Shown here in pieces: positions 17,989 to 27,128 of a stretch of DNA of 64,000 nucleotides. Position 1 is the stretch's first letter; every line of letters begins with the position of its first letter. The position numbers and the translations under genes are program-made. The stretch is from Marinomonas algicola (lineage in GTDB: Bacteria > Pseudomonadota > Gammaproteobacteria > Pseudomonadales > Marinomonadaceae). The DNA lies in the NCBI RefSeq assembly GCF_014805825.1, contig NZ_CP061941.1:310001-374000 (forward strand). The letters run 5' to 3'. A model generated the notes under the pieces. It was not told the origin of the DNA, searched no databases, and saw only the letters and a list, made by a program, of their open reading frames with translations.

Positions 17989-18042
17989 TCGAGCTATCAA
18001 CCTAATATTTGAATACGATCAAACATTAGGTTGATAGCTCGA
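17989..18042. repeat. 18-bp perfect inverted repeat upstream of gabD
   Basis: Arms at 17989-18006 and 18025-18042 are perfectly complementary. Inside them, after one mismatch, five more pairs (TTTGA/TCAAA) close a 6-nt loop. It lies between the MFS gene end and the gabD promoter region. It could terminate the MFS transcript, though the exit side lacks a clean T-run, or be a regulatory dyad or small repeat element. No second copy was noticed in the window. Confidence 0.75.
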
Positions 18043-18084
18043 GGGAATAACGATAGCAAAGAGGCTTGAGACTCGCTTAATGGA

Positions 18085-19284
18085 TTAAGACCATTTAAAA
18101 ATTCTTACTTCATTACTGGGTTGGGGGGTATCCGGAATATTTAACGCCAGTATAAATGAAGCGACGGCCATGGCCGCGCCAGCGAGAAAAACGGCGGTAG
18201 GGGAAACAAGCCACAATAAGCCAAAAGTAACAGGAATAACGACCGCCGCAATGTGACTAATGGTAAAAGAAATGCCTGATGTGGACGCGATATCCGCTGG
18301 GTCAGCAATTTTTTGGAAATAGGTTTTTATGGCAATCGCCAAAGCGAAGAACAGATGATCTATCACATAGAGGGACGCCGCCCACTCGGCTTGTTCTACA
18401 AAAGCGTATCCGATGAAAACAAGAATCAGCCCTACGTATTCAAATAAAAGTGCGTTACGTTCACCGACAAGGCCAATAATCCGACCTATTTTTTTCGCAA
18501 AAAGCCAATTAAACGCATAGTTAATCAAGAACAATAGAGTGATGTCTGCAGCGGAATAATGAAACTTCTCGACCATTAAAAAACCAGCAAAAACAACAAA
18601 AATTTGTCTTCTCGCGCCACTCATAAAAACCAGTGCATAGTACAACCAATAACGCTTTCTTAGAATAAGGTGTTTATGCTGAATGGTTTTACTTTCGAAC
18701 TGGGGGAACGCAAGCCAAATAAACAGCACTAAGCTTAATGCCAGTGTGCCCGCCATTAAATAAATCCAGATAAACTCTAATTGTAATATCTCCAAGGAAA
18801 ACCATAAAAAACCATAAGTAATTAAGGACGCAAGTGCACCGATAGAAATCAGTTTTCCCAGAACTTCAGGTGCTTCTTCTTTAGATAGCCATTGCAATGA
18901 AAGCGACTGTTTGAGGGTTTCAAAATAATGAAAACCGATGGACATCAGCAGCGTCGTACAGAGTAGCCCTCCCACAGACGGAAACATCCCAGTAATGGCA
19001 ACCCCAACAGTGAGCATGATCAAGGCCAACACCATGAAGAACTGTTCTCGTATGAACAGTAGGATAAAGACGGCAGTAAACGCTAAAAACCCCGGGATTT
19101 CTCTGACGCTTTGCAGTAGTCCTATCTCGGCACCCGTAAATGCGGCTTCTTCAATGACAAAGTTATTCAGTAGCGCTTGCCAAGTTGCAAATGAAATTGG
19201 CAAAATGATAGAGACAAGCATCAGTAATACCGCTGGCGTTTGCCATGGCTTTGTCGTTGAGGTCGTTAGCTCGGTTGTCTTCAT
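18085..19284 (-). CDS. MFS transporter, substrate unknown
   Basis: This integral membrane protein of about 399 residues has roughly twelve hydrophobic segments, for example AVLLMLVSIILPISFATWQ, FLAFTAVFILLFIREQFFMV and AAVVIPVTFGLLWLVSPTAV. It fits the major facilitator fold without a recognisable substrate signature. The frame is open from 19359, but the extra N-terminal residues are hydrophilic and unlike a transporter start. The ATG at 19284 (MKTTELTTS...) is preferred. It is transcribed divergently from the AraC-family regulator at 19393, its probable controller. The substrate cannot be named. Confidence 0.8.
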   Translation of the reverse strand: MKTTELTTSTTKPWQTPAVLLMLVSIILPISFATWQALLNNFVIEEAAFTGAEIGLLQSVREIPGFLAFTAVFILLFIREQFFMVLALIMLTVGVAITGMFPSVGGLLCTTLLMSIGFHYFETLKQSLSLQWLSKEEAPEVLGKLISIGALASLITYGFLWFSLEILQLEFIWIYLMAGTLALSLVLFIWLAFPQFESKTIQHKHLILRKRYWLYYALVFMSGARRQIFVVFAGFLMVEKFHYSAADITLLFLINYAFNWLFAKKIGRIIGLVGERNALLFEYVGLILVFIGYAFVEQAEWAASLYVIDHLFFALAIAIKTYFQKIADPADIASTSGISFTISHIAAVVIPVTFGLLWLVSPTAVFLAGAAMAVASFILALNIPDTPQPSNEVRIFKWS

Positions 19285-19392
19285 AAATCCATGTCCATAG
19301 TGAAATAATCTTGATAGGACATAGGTTAACAAGTATGTTTTAGTCTTGCTTTCTATCAAATGTCAGATTATATCGATTAAAGGACAGGTCTC

Positions 19393-20178
19393 ATGCTATC
19401 AGGTTTGACACATCGACCCTCTAATGAACAAATCGCCACGGCGGATAAGCGCTACATATTAGCGCGCCAAAGTGATATGCCGCCAGCTCACGAAGGTACC
19501 AGGCACAGTCATTCATGGTATCAATTGATGTATGCCTCCAGTGGGTTGTTAAATGTCGCTTTTGCTGATCAGATGGTTGTCATTCCGCCACACAAAGCCA
19601 TTTGGTTGCCGCCTGGCTGTGAACATAAAACCTTTACCCCTATTGGCGCAAAATTTCGCAGTTTGTATTTTCGACCAGATCAAGTGGCTGTATTGGGTAA
19701 TAAGAGCAAAGTTTTGAGTATTTCGCCGTTAATTCGAGAGCTGATATTAGAAATTGTGGCACGCTGCGATGTGGATCTGACATGGGAAGAGGCCGATTTT
19801 AGGTTGTTGACGGTTTTGTTGGATCAACTGGCCGCTCAGAAGGACAAAGGACTGACTTTGCCTATGCCTCAGGACTCTCGTCTTATAAAGCTTGTTGAAG
19901 AGCTACAATTGAATCCGAGTAATGAGGTGAATCTAGAAGAATGGGCAACAACCCTTGGTGTTTCAAGCCGTACCATAAGCCGGATCTTTATGTCTCAAAC
20001 GGGCATAGGGTTTAAAGAATGGCGTCAAAGGTTGCGATTACTTTATTCCTTAGTATTACTTGAAAAAGGGGACTCTGTTACGCAAGTAGCGTTGGACGTA
20101 GGCTACAGCTCACCTTCTGCTTTTACTTACGCATTTCATCAGTTTTTTAACTGCACACCCAAAAACTACTTTTCTTAG
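19393..20178 (+). CDS. AraC-family transcriptional regulator with cupin sensor
   Basis: This 261-residue regulator has an N-terminal cupin-like ligand domain (GTRHSHSWYQLMYASSGLL, VIPPHKAIWLPPGCEH) and a C-terminal double helix-turn-helix. In the latter, VNLEEWATTLGVSSRTISRIF is the first recognition unit. VTQVALDVGYSSPSAFTYAFHQFF is the second, with the family-typical GY.S.SAF motif. Such cupin-AraC proteins commonly control an adjacent transporter. The MFS gene is divergent, with a shared 108-bp control region. Confidence 0.9.
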   Translation: MLSGLTHRPSNEQIATADKRYILARQSDMPPAHEGTRHSHSWYQLMYASSGLLNVAFADQMVVIPPHKAIWLPPGCEHKTFTPIGAKFRSLYFRPDQVAVLGNKSKVLSISPLIRELILEIVARCDVDLTWEEADFRLLTVLLDQLAAQKDKGLTLPMPQDSRLIKLVEELQLNPSNEVNLEEWATTLGVSSRTISRIFMSQTGIGFKEWRQRLRLLYSLVLLEKGDSVTQVALDVGYSSPSAFTYAFHQFFNCTPKNYFS

Positions 20179-20232
20179 AGTGGATTGTATTTTTGAATAT
20201 CACTTAAATAAAACGGGTCATGTGTGACTGTA

Positions 20233-21129
20233 TTAAGATGTCATAAAGGACCAAAAAAGATTGGCTTGATGGCTTTGTGTCTGATTGCGTAAACGAATCA
20301 TAAAAACAGGAAGCGTGCTGGTAGAGGTGAACTGTTCAACGCTAATGGTGACAAGCTCTCCATTTTCTAAATGCTCCTTAATAATGTGCTGCGGCATTCT
20401 GGCCCATCCAAACCCGTTTAGGAGAAGCGTTTTTTTTGCGTTGAAATCACTTACAAACCAGCGCTTACCTGTGGTTAATAAATGCTGATAACCATCGCTG
20501 TTTTTATTACTTCGAGAAGGGTTACTGACTAGAATTTGAGGCGTGGAGTATAATTGCTGTTGTTTTATTTTATCGACATTTTTTACCCCCAAGGTACGCA
20601 ATTCCTCTAATAATACAGGGCTAATAACGGTCAGCATCTTTACTGTCATCAGTTGCGTAAAAGCGTGCCGATCATCCAATCCGTATCGTGGACCAATAGC
20701 GATATCTGACTGATCTTTTAACAGGGTTTCTTGAACACCATGCATGTGTCCCGTCGTAATTTCGAGAGAAATGTTAGGATGGCATTGGGTAAAACGTTTG
20801 ATTTTTTGCATACAATCAGTGGTGAGAGACATTTGGCTTAAGCAAATTCGCAAGGGCATATCGACACCGTGAGATAAGTTATGTCCTAAGGATTCTAATT
20901 GTTGAACTTGAGATAAAAGTTTTTTACTTTGTTGGAAAAACGAATGTCCAGCCGGGGTAAGTGTTGGTCGATAACTGTCTCGATCAAATAATAGAATATC
21001 GTATTTATCTTCTAATGCTTTGATGGATGCACTGATACTTGGTTGGGTTTTATGGAGGGCTGTGGCAGCAGAGCGAAAGCTACCTGTTTCGACAACCGCG
21101 ATAAACGCTCTTACTTGGTCTAATTTCAT
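20233..21129 (-). CDS. LysR-family transcriptional regulator
   Basis: This 298-residue LysR-type regulator has a winged helix over residues 1-60 (MKLDQVRAFIAVVETGSFRS, TALHKTQPSISASIKALED) followed by a periplasmic-binding-like effector domain. It is divergent from the TauE/SafE permease gene at 21274, with a 144-bp AT-rich space, so control of that permease is plausible. The inducer is unknown. The convergent AraC gene ends 54 bp away, with no clear terminator seen between them. Confidence 0.9.
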   Translation of the reverse strand: MKLDQVRAFIAVVETGSFRSAATALHKTQPSISASIKALEDKYDILLFDRDSYRPTLTPAGHSFFQQSKKLLSQVQQLESLGHNLSHGVDMPLRICLSQMSLTTDCMQKIKRFTQCHPNISLEITTGHMHGVQETLLKDQSDIAIGPRYGLDDRHAFTQLMTVKMLTVISPVLLEELRTLGVKNVDKIKQQQLYSTPQILVSNPSRSNKNSDGYQHLLTTGKRWFVSDFNAKKTLLLNGFGWARMPQHIIKEHLENGELVTISVEQFTSTSTLPVFMIRLRNQTQSHQANLFWSFMTS

Positions 21130-21273
21130 AATATGATCATTTATATGGATCGTTTTAATAAAAAAACGAGATTATTTATTTTTCATTATTTGTTTTATTC
21201 TGCCTTAAATCAACTTATTTGATGGTCTACATACCAGTAAACGTCTGTTTTTCATTTTTTGGGCTAAACGCTA

Positions 21274-21999
21274 ATGGATATAACCTTTCTTATTTTAACG
21301 CTAGCCGGACTCATTACCGGTTTCTCTAAATTTTCAGTTGGAGGAATGGGGCTATTAGTGGTTCCTATTTTAATGATTGCCGCTCCAGGGCCGGAAGCGT
21401 TGGGGATATTAGTCCCCTTGTATTTGATAACGGACATTATGGCGATTATCAGTTATCGCTCTAAAATTGCTTGGTCTGTAGTTTGGCATTTTATGCCATT
21501 GGGTGTGCTAGGGATGCTCTTAGGAAGCTACGTACTGGCTAACATCGATCCCAATGATTTTGTGTTGACTCTAGGTGTCATTATGATCGCAATGATTAGC
21601 CTAAGTCTGTATTTGGACTATCGTCCTGCTACCTTTATGCAAACCAAAAAAGCGGCTTACGGAATGGGTTTTTTTAGTGGCCTGATTAGTGTGATTTCAA
21701 ACGCGGCAGGTCCTGTGTTTAGTTTGTTTTTGCTGGAACAAAAGTTGAGTAAAGAGTCTTACGTGAGCACCAGAGCATGGATACTCTTTAGTATTAATCT
21801 ATTAAAGATCCCGCTGTTTATCCCTTTAGGGCTGCTTTCAGCCGAATCGGTTACTACTAGTTTGCAAGGTATTCCGGGGCTTATTATTGGGGCGTTTATT
21901 GGTTATCACTTTTTAAAGAAAGTGAACCCTAATCAGTTCAAATGGCTAATCAGAGTGATGGCCACACTTGCGGCTTGTAAGTTATTTTTCTTTTCATAA
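21274..21999 (+). CDS. TauE/SafE-family membrane permease
   Basis: This 241-residue membrane protein of the TauE/SafE (former DUF81) family is implicated elsewhere in export of sulfite or organosulfonates. It opens with a hydrophobic segment containing the family motif ITGFSKFSVGGMGLLVVPIL. Repeated hydrophobic segments follow, and a second half-repeat contains FFSGLISVISNAAGPVFSLF. It has about seven or eight predicted membrane segments. The divergent LysR gene is its likely regulator. The transported compound cannot be read from the sequence. Confidence 0.88.
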   Translation: MDITFLILTLAGLITGFSKFSVGGMGLLVVPILMIAAPGPEALGILVPLYLITDIMAIISYRSKIAWSVVWHFMPLGVLGMLLGSYVLANIDPNDFVLTLGVIMIAMISLSLYLDYRPATFMQTKKAAYGMGFFSGLISVISNAAGPVFSLFLLEQKLSKESYVSTRAWILFSINLLKIPLFIPLGLLSAESVTTSLQGIPGLIIGAFIGYHFLKKVNPNQFKWLIRVMATLAACKLFFFS

Positions 22000-22035
22000 G
22001 CAAGTGTTGATTTTTTATGGCATTTCATAATTGGC

Positions 22036-22085
22036 AGAGCGTAATCAAAAAGACAGGTAAGTTGCGCTCTTTTTGATTATGCTCT
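22036..22085. terminator. bidirectional terminator between TauE-like gene and chemoreceptor
   Basis: An 18-bp stem (22036-22053 with 22068-22085, one G-U pair) surrounds a 14-nt loop. It lies between two convergent genes. Internal A5/T5 runs in the stem give U-rich tails in both directions. Confidence 0.82.
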
Positions 22086-22099
22086 TCGATTAAATACCG

Positions 22100-23794
22100 C
22101 TATGTTTTAAATTGATTCAAGTTTGCATGAAGATCAACTAAATTAGCCGCAATTTCTTGGTTTGATTGCTCTGCCATTGCTGTATTTTCACTGGTGATCG
22201 CCGCAATGTTATTAATGTTTTCAAGGTCTTTTTTTACTTCGTAAGCAACATTTACTTGCTCTTCAGTGGCCGTCTCTATTTGAGCATTGAAGTCAGAAAT
22301 TTCATTAACGGCGGTGGCTGCATCTTCAAAAAATTGAGCGGTATGAGCACTTTTTTGTAGGCACTCTTCGGTGATAGTTAACCCTTTTGCCATACTGTTT
22401 ACGGCATGGTGTGCTTCTTTCTGTAGTGTTTCTACTAATTTTTCGATGCTGATAGTCGAATCTTGAGTTCTTTGAGCCAGGGAGCGAACTTCATCGGCGA
22501 CAACGGCAAATCCTCGACCCGTTTCACCTGCACGCGCGGCTTCAATGGCGGCATTCAAGGCCAATAAGTTTGTTTGTTCTGCTATGCTCTGAATGGTTTC
22601 CAATACCGTACCAATATTATTGGTTTCTTCCATTAAGCCATTTATATCGGTTGAGGTGGATTGCACATCCCTCGCGAGACGCTTAATTATTTCTTGAGTT
22701 TCTTCGGCAGATTGACGACCCTCCAATACCTTGTTTGTTACATGTCTTGCTACTGCAGCGGCCTCAGCTGAGCTTTTGGCCACTTCTTCCGTAGCTTGAC
22801 TCATTTGTGTTACGGCACTGGCTACTCGCTCTGTTGCCACTTTTTGACGCTCAACACTGGATAACGTTTGTTGAATAACGTCTGTCGCTAATTTAGAAGA
22901 TTTTCCTAGTGACGTAGACGATCCATTGACAGCGATGAGCGTTTTTTGAAGTTTTTCCAAGAATGAGTCTAAAGCATTTGATACCGTGCCTATTTCGTCC
23001 TTTGACTGGCTGTTTATTCTAAAAGTCAAATCACCATTGCCATTTACTAAGGCATTAATGCGTTCAATTAATGTGTTGATCGGTACGGTAATCGTTCGCC
23101 CAATGAAAAAAGGGATCAAAATGGCTAAAAGAACGGCCGTCGTCAGTCCTATTATGATAACCTGAACGGAGTGAATTTCATCCTCTTCTGCTTGCTTTGC
23201 TGATTCAATAGAAAACGTTTCAGCCGTATGGAGTAGCTTTATTAAGTGATTATCTAACGTCAAGTTTTGCTTCTCTAACGACTCTAAATTTGTAATTGCT
23301 TTTAAGATGCCAGCATTTTGAATAGTGTGTAAAAAGTGTTCCGTATCGTTTTCTATTTTAAAAAACTCGTCTTCTATTGCTTCAAAGTCATGAAGAAGAG
23401 CGGCCACTTTTTGTCTGGCCTTATCAGTATGAAGGTCTTTCTGAAACGAATGAATCTGCTTTTCTGTTGTGAGCATCTCGTCATGTAACGCATTAATTTT
23501 TTTATTGAGCTCGTCGATAAGTTTGCTTGAGGTTACCGATAACCCATTATCTTCAATGTGATCTAATAAGGCATGGGAAATGACGCGTTCAAGTGCGATA
23601 ACGTGCTGTAACTGATGTTCTGTTATCAACGTAATGGATTGTGTTAGCGGAATATTGTTGTAAGCAATATCGTGTATTTCCAAGCCTATTTTATTTAATT
23701 AGGTGATACTAAACCAGCCAACGGAAATGATTAAAGTAAGTTGTATAAAACCCATTAGGAAAATTTTATGGGATATTTTTAGCATAGAAAGCAT
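22100..23794 (-). pseudogene. methyl-accepting chemotaxis protein gene interrupted by an in-frame TAA
   Basis: The open part (22100-23683) encodes 527 residues: a periplasmic helical sensor domain, a second membrane helix (VIIIGLTTAVLLAILIPFF), a HAMP linker and a full signalling hairpin with the invariant tip LAQRTQDSTISIEKL and AAIEAARAGETGRGFAVVADEVR. It lacks a start-proximal membrane helix. Reading the same frame upstream gives exactly that: from ATG 23794, MLSMLKISHKIFLMGF and a hydrophobic run to GWFSIT, then a TAA at 23699-23701, then LNKIGLEIHD continuing into the receptor. One codon change (e.g. CAA to TAA) therefore separates the first helix from the rest. The only internal start is a TTG at 23683 with no good ribosome site. 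Without the helix the sensor would not reach the periplasm. Alternatives are a sequencing error, readthrough, or a soluble truncated product. Confidence 0.8.
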
Positions 23795-23950
23795 AACTTG
23801 GTTCTTAAATAAATAACGTTATTCTATGGTGGCAGTGATTCTTACCTTACGCTAGTAACAAATTGTTAATGGAAATAAAAGAGCATGACCTAGATGGGGG
23901 GGTATCGTGGATGTTGCTTTACTAAATGGGTTTCGGCCTTGGAAAAAACT

Positions 23951-25777
23951 TTACAAGAGTATTCTTGGGTCTTTTGGATAGAATCGCTCTGGGGCTTGTT
24001 TTTGCAAAGGGAATTGGCGGGTGTTTTTGTAAGGCATTTTCATAAAACCGGACACACCTAAGCCACTTATTTTGGGTATGGCTTTTACTATTCGGTTCAG
24101 TGCACTTTTAAATTCGACGGTTTGGCTGGGGTCGAGCAAAACGTAATTACTGTGAATTTTTAGGTGAGTCGGTAACGCTTCAAAGATGATTAGCCCTGTG
24201 TGACGCATATTATTCAATAAGGTGATTTCTTCCATGATGTCATCTGGTAGTTGTAGCAGTTCATCCGGGTCTTGACCATCTTCAAAATAAGAGTGGTGTC
24301 GACTTTTATCCTCTGCAAAAGAGGTAGAGGTCGTTTCAAATGGAATACACATGCCTTTACTTGGGTAGAACGAGTCTTGTTCATTTTTTCGGCTGAGGTG
24401 TTGAGTATTTTTAGCATTAAACATACAGCATTTAAATATACCGTCTCTATGTATTGCCTGGGCTAACGTAACCACATTATTCACAGCGGTCGTAAAAGGT
24501 GCTTTTAATGATGTATCTTGAAGCTGGAGGTTAGAGTCAATAAAAACACTATTTTCATCCCATCGAACAGCGATACCACCTAGGATTGGGTATTTTCCAA
24601 GGCGACTAATGGCGCCTAAAAAAGCTCTTTCAGTGTGACCCATGCCATGCATGAAATTTTTGTAGTACTTTTCTAACTCTACATTGTCTACATTGTTCAT
24701 TAAATAATGGTCGAGATTACCTTCCCTTAAAAAACTTTTTCGTGAGCTATAAACCACGGTTTCCATATCGGCGACACCTTCGATACTCCAGATGGGAATT
24801 TGGTTTTTATCTTCCTCTATGGGGATATTAGGCATAACCATTTTTTGCATTTTTGACATGTTTTTAAAAAGGTAATCACCGGCTTGGCGTTTTTGTTTAT
24901 CGTCTCCCGCAAGTAACGTTTGTAACGTGATGGCAAACTCCTTCGGCAAGCCTAGAGACGTCACTGGAATGGCATCGAATCCGTAACGGCAGCTCTGACC
25001 TGATGCCAGTGCGTACAAGGTGCCTGCGACACCTTGCTCATCAAAACGCGGAGAACTCAGTTCGCCATTGAGTTGCGCATCGCCAATAAAATATACATCG
25101 CCCAATTTGGCATTGGTTTGCTGTACATCATCGCTAATTAACCCAAATGCATTGTATCCTACCGCTTGTTCATCTGAGTCGAGTTGGGCGTAAACACTCG
25201 ACCCCCAATCAATAAGCTGAACGGTTTCGCTTTCTGGATCAAACACAATATTAGACGGTTTTATGTCACCATGCACAATTGGCGTTGGCCTATTGTTGGT
25301 TTCAACCTCTCTTAATGCCTGTAGAATCGCGATTAATTGAGCTGCGATCTTAATAACAAGACGAGGAGGAAGTCGACCAAACTTGACACTGTAAGCTTCT
25401 AAATCAAGACCTTGGGCCCGAGACATCATCAGAATTGATTGGCGAGAGATCTTTGTGTATTCAAGAACCTTAGGGATGTGTTTATGCTCGATTTGGCTTT
25501 GCATCCACGCCTCATCTTCTAGCTTATCTTGAATATGCTGAGGGAGATTAATCCGAGAGAACTTAAAAACATACTCTTGCCCATCCGAGGCTCGACCTCC
25601 AAAAACAAAACCATACGCTCCTTTCCCGATAAACTCGATGTCAAAAAAACCGAGTAAGGTGAGTTGGTCTATACAAAGCTGTACCCAGTCTTTTATTTTC
25701 TGAGCGTCTTCATGACTCATTAAATAAATGGATTGGTCTTCGTTTATATAAAACTGTTGGAGCGTAGGTTGCGTCAT
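23951..25777 (-). CDS. Hanks-type protein kinase with unknown C-terminal domain, downstream of bkd genes
   Basis: This 608-residue protein has a divergent eukaryotic-like kinase domain at about residues 45-260. It shows a glycine loop FIGKGAYGFVFGG, an ATP lysine in YVFKFSR, catalytic-loop VHGDIKPSNIVFD (HGD for HRD) and QLIDWGSS (DWG for DFG). Catalytic Asp, Asn and metal Asp are present, so activity is plausible. The remaining ~340 residues (e.g. MHGMGHTERAFLGAISRLG, ILGGIAVRWDENSVFID) match no domain I recognise. No membrane segment is evident. It begins 23 bp after bkdB on the same strand with a weak ribosome site, so it is probably the last gene of the bkd operon. A role in regulating BCKDH or another target is speculation; a kinase fold is well supported. 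Confidence 0.82.
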   Translation of the reverse strand: MTQPTLQQFYINEDQSIYLMSHEDAQKIKDWVQLCIDQLTLLGFFDIEFIGKGAYGFVFGGRASDGQEYVFKFSRINLPQHIQDKLEDEAWMQSQIEHKHIPKVLEYTKISRQSILMMSRAQGLDLEAYSVKFGRLPPRLVIKIAAQLIAILQALREVETNNRPTPIVHGDIKPSNIVFDPESETVQLIDWGSSVYAQLDSDEQAVGYNAFGLISDDVQQTNAKLGDVYFIGDAQLNGELSSPRFDEQGVAGTLYALASGQSCRYGFDAIPVTSLGLPKEFAITLQTLLAGDDKQKRQAGDYLFKNMSKMQKMVMPNIPIEEDKNQIPIWSIEGVADMETVVYSSRKSFLREGNLDHYLMNNVDNVELEKYYKNFMHGMGHTERAFLGAISRLGKYPILGGIAVRWDENSVFIDSNLQLQDTSLKAPFTTAVNNVVTLAQAIHRDGIFKCCMFNAKNTQHLSRKNEQDSFYPSKGMCIPFETTSTSFAEDKSRHHSYFEDGQDPDELLQLPDDIMEEITLLNNMRHTGLIIFEALPTHLKIHSNYVLLDPSQTVEFKSALNRIVKAIPKISGLGVSGFMKMPYKNTRQFPLQKQAPERFYPKDPRILL

Positions 25778-25800
25778 TTAATCGAATAATTATCCAATCG

Positions 25801-27066
25801 TTATCTAAGTTGAGTCAGCATGGAAATTGGGTTCTCCACATAACTCTTCCATTTATTGCAGAAGCGAGCCATGGTTGCACCATCTATAATTCGGTGATCG
25901 CCTGACCAGCTAACGTGCATGATTTTGCGAGCCTCAACTTCTCCTTTATCATTAAACCTTGGCTGTGTTTGAATGCGCCCCATCGCCATAATTGCGACTT
26001 CTGGTGGATTAATAATTGGCGTTGCTACGGTGCCACCGATTACCCCAATATTGGAAACACTGATACTGGCGCCTTTCATCTCGTCTGGTTTGAGTTTCCC
26101 ACTACGAGCCGCTTCGGCCAGCCTGTTTACTTCTAATGCCACTTCCAATAAGGACAAGGTCTGTACCTTTTTAACATTGGGAACCAACAAACCGAGCGGT
26201 GTATCGGCCGCCATACCAATATTAATATCGTATAAATAGGTGATTTCAGTGCAATCCTCATTAACTCGGCTATTTAAAATTGGGAACTCAGGCAAGGTTA
26301 ACGCCAGTGCCTTCATAATAAATGGCATCATGCTGAGCTTGGCTCCTTGAGCGGCAAACTCAGGCTTTAACTGAGCTCTGAATTCTTCTAGATGGGTGAC
26401 ATCAAGTTCTTCGGCATAAGTAAAATGTGGAATACGTTTTACGGAATCCAGCATTTGTTTGGCCATAATGGCTTTGATACCTGTAATTGGTTCTACTCTA
26501 TTCTGATTCGCACCGGCTACGACCGAAAGCGGTATCGCTTCTTGAATTGGTTTTGCAATGTCAGAGAGGATGCTGTCAGGTAAGGATTGATGCTGTTCAA
26601 TGTCTTCTTTATAGACGCGACCATTTTTTCCCGAACCTGTAATTTGATGAATATCCACGCCACATTCGCGAGCTAAGCGTCTGACGGCTGGGCTAGCGAC
26701 GGCTTTGCCATTATTTGACGAGGCGCTCGAAGGTTCATCGGGGGTTGCCTCCCATTGAGTTGCTTTTACGGTATCTGTGAGCGCGTAATTTTGTTGACTC
26801 GTTTCTGATTGCTCTTCCTCTTTATCATCCGCTACTTCAATTTCGAACAAAGGTTGATGGACTTTAGCAATCTCACCTTTAGCGTAATAGAGTTTACTGA
26901 TTCGCCCCGTATACATCGAGGTGATTTCTACTAACGCTTTGTCCGTCATGACATCTGCAACAGATTGATCTTCTTTAATTTCCTGACCTTCAGTGATTTG
27001 CCATTCTACTAGCTCACATTCCACTATGCCTTCACCAATGTCCGGAAGAATAAAATCAATTTTCAT
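25801..27066 (-). CDS. bkdB: branched-chain 2-oxoacid dehydrogenase E2 (dihydrolipoyl acyltransferase)
   Basis: This acyltransferase core of BCKDH transfers the branched acyl group to CoA. About 421 residues comprise one lipoyl domain (lipoyl lysine in VMTDKALVEITSM), a peripheral-subunit-binding domain (ASPAVRRLARECGVDIHQI, GKNGRVYKEDI) and a catalytic domain with HVSWSGDHRIIDGATMARF holding the HxxxDG motif. The frame is open from an ATG at 27081, but AGGAAC 7 nt before the ATG at 27066 and the standard MKIDFILPDIGEG opening favour 27066. It follows bkdA2 in the order A1-A2-B. No E3 (lpd) gene follows; a kinase gene does. Confidence 0.94.
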   Translation of the reverse strand: MKIDFILPDIGEGIVECELVEWQITEGQEIKEDQSVADVMTDKALVEITSMYTGRISKLYYAKGEIAKVHQPLFEIEVADDKEEEQSETSQQNYALTDTVKATQWEATPDEPSSASSNNGKAVASPAVRRLARECGVDIHQITGSGKNGRVYKEDIEQHQSLPDSILSDIAKPIQEAIPLSVVAGANQNRVEPITGIKAIMAKQMLDSVKRIPHFTYAEELDVTHLEEFRAQLKPEFAAQGAKLSMMPFIMKALALTLPEFPILNSRVNEDCTEITYLYDINIGMAADTPLGLLVPNVKKVQTLSLLEVALEVNRLAEAARSGKLKPDEMKGASISVSNIGVIGGTVATPIINPPEVAIMAMGRIQTQPRFNDKGEVEARKIMHVSWSGDHRIIDGATMARFCNKWKSYVENPISMLTQLR

Positions 27067-27128
27067 TTTTGGGTTCCTCATAAAAGTATAAAAACGTGCT
27101 TTTTAGTTAAGAATTAAAAAAGCATGGG

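Noticed and set aside
18938..19300. 120-codon plus-strand frame in the MFS gene
   Set aside because: It is antisense to the hydrophobic MFS coding sequence and has no independent support.
21130..21273. GATC-n9-GATC dyad as a LysR operator
   Set aside because: Only four bases per arm match and no T-N11-A site stood out.
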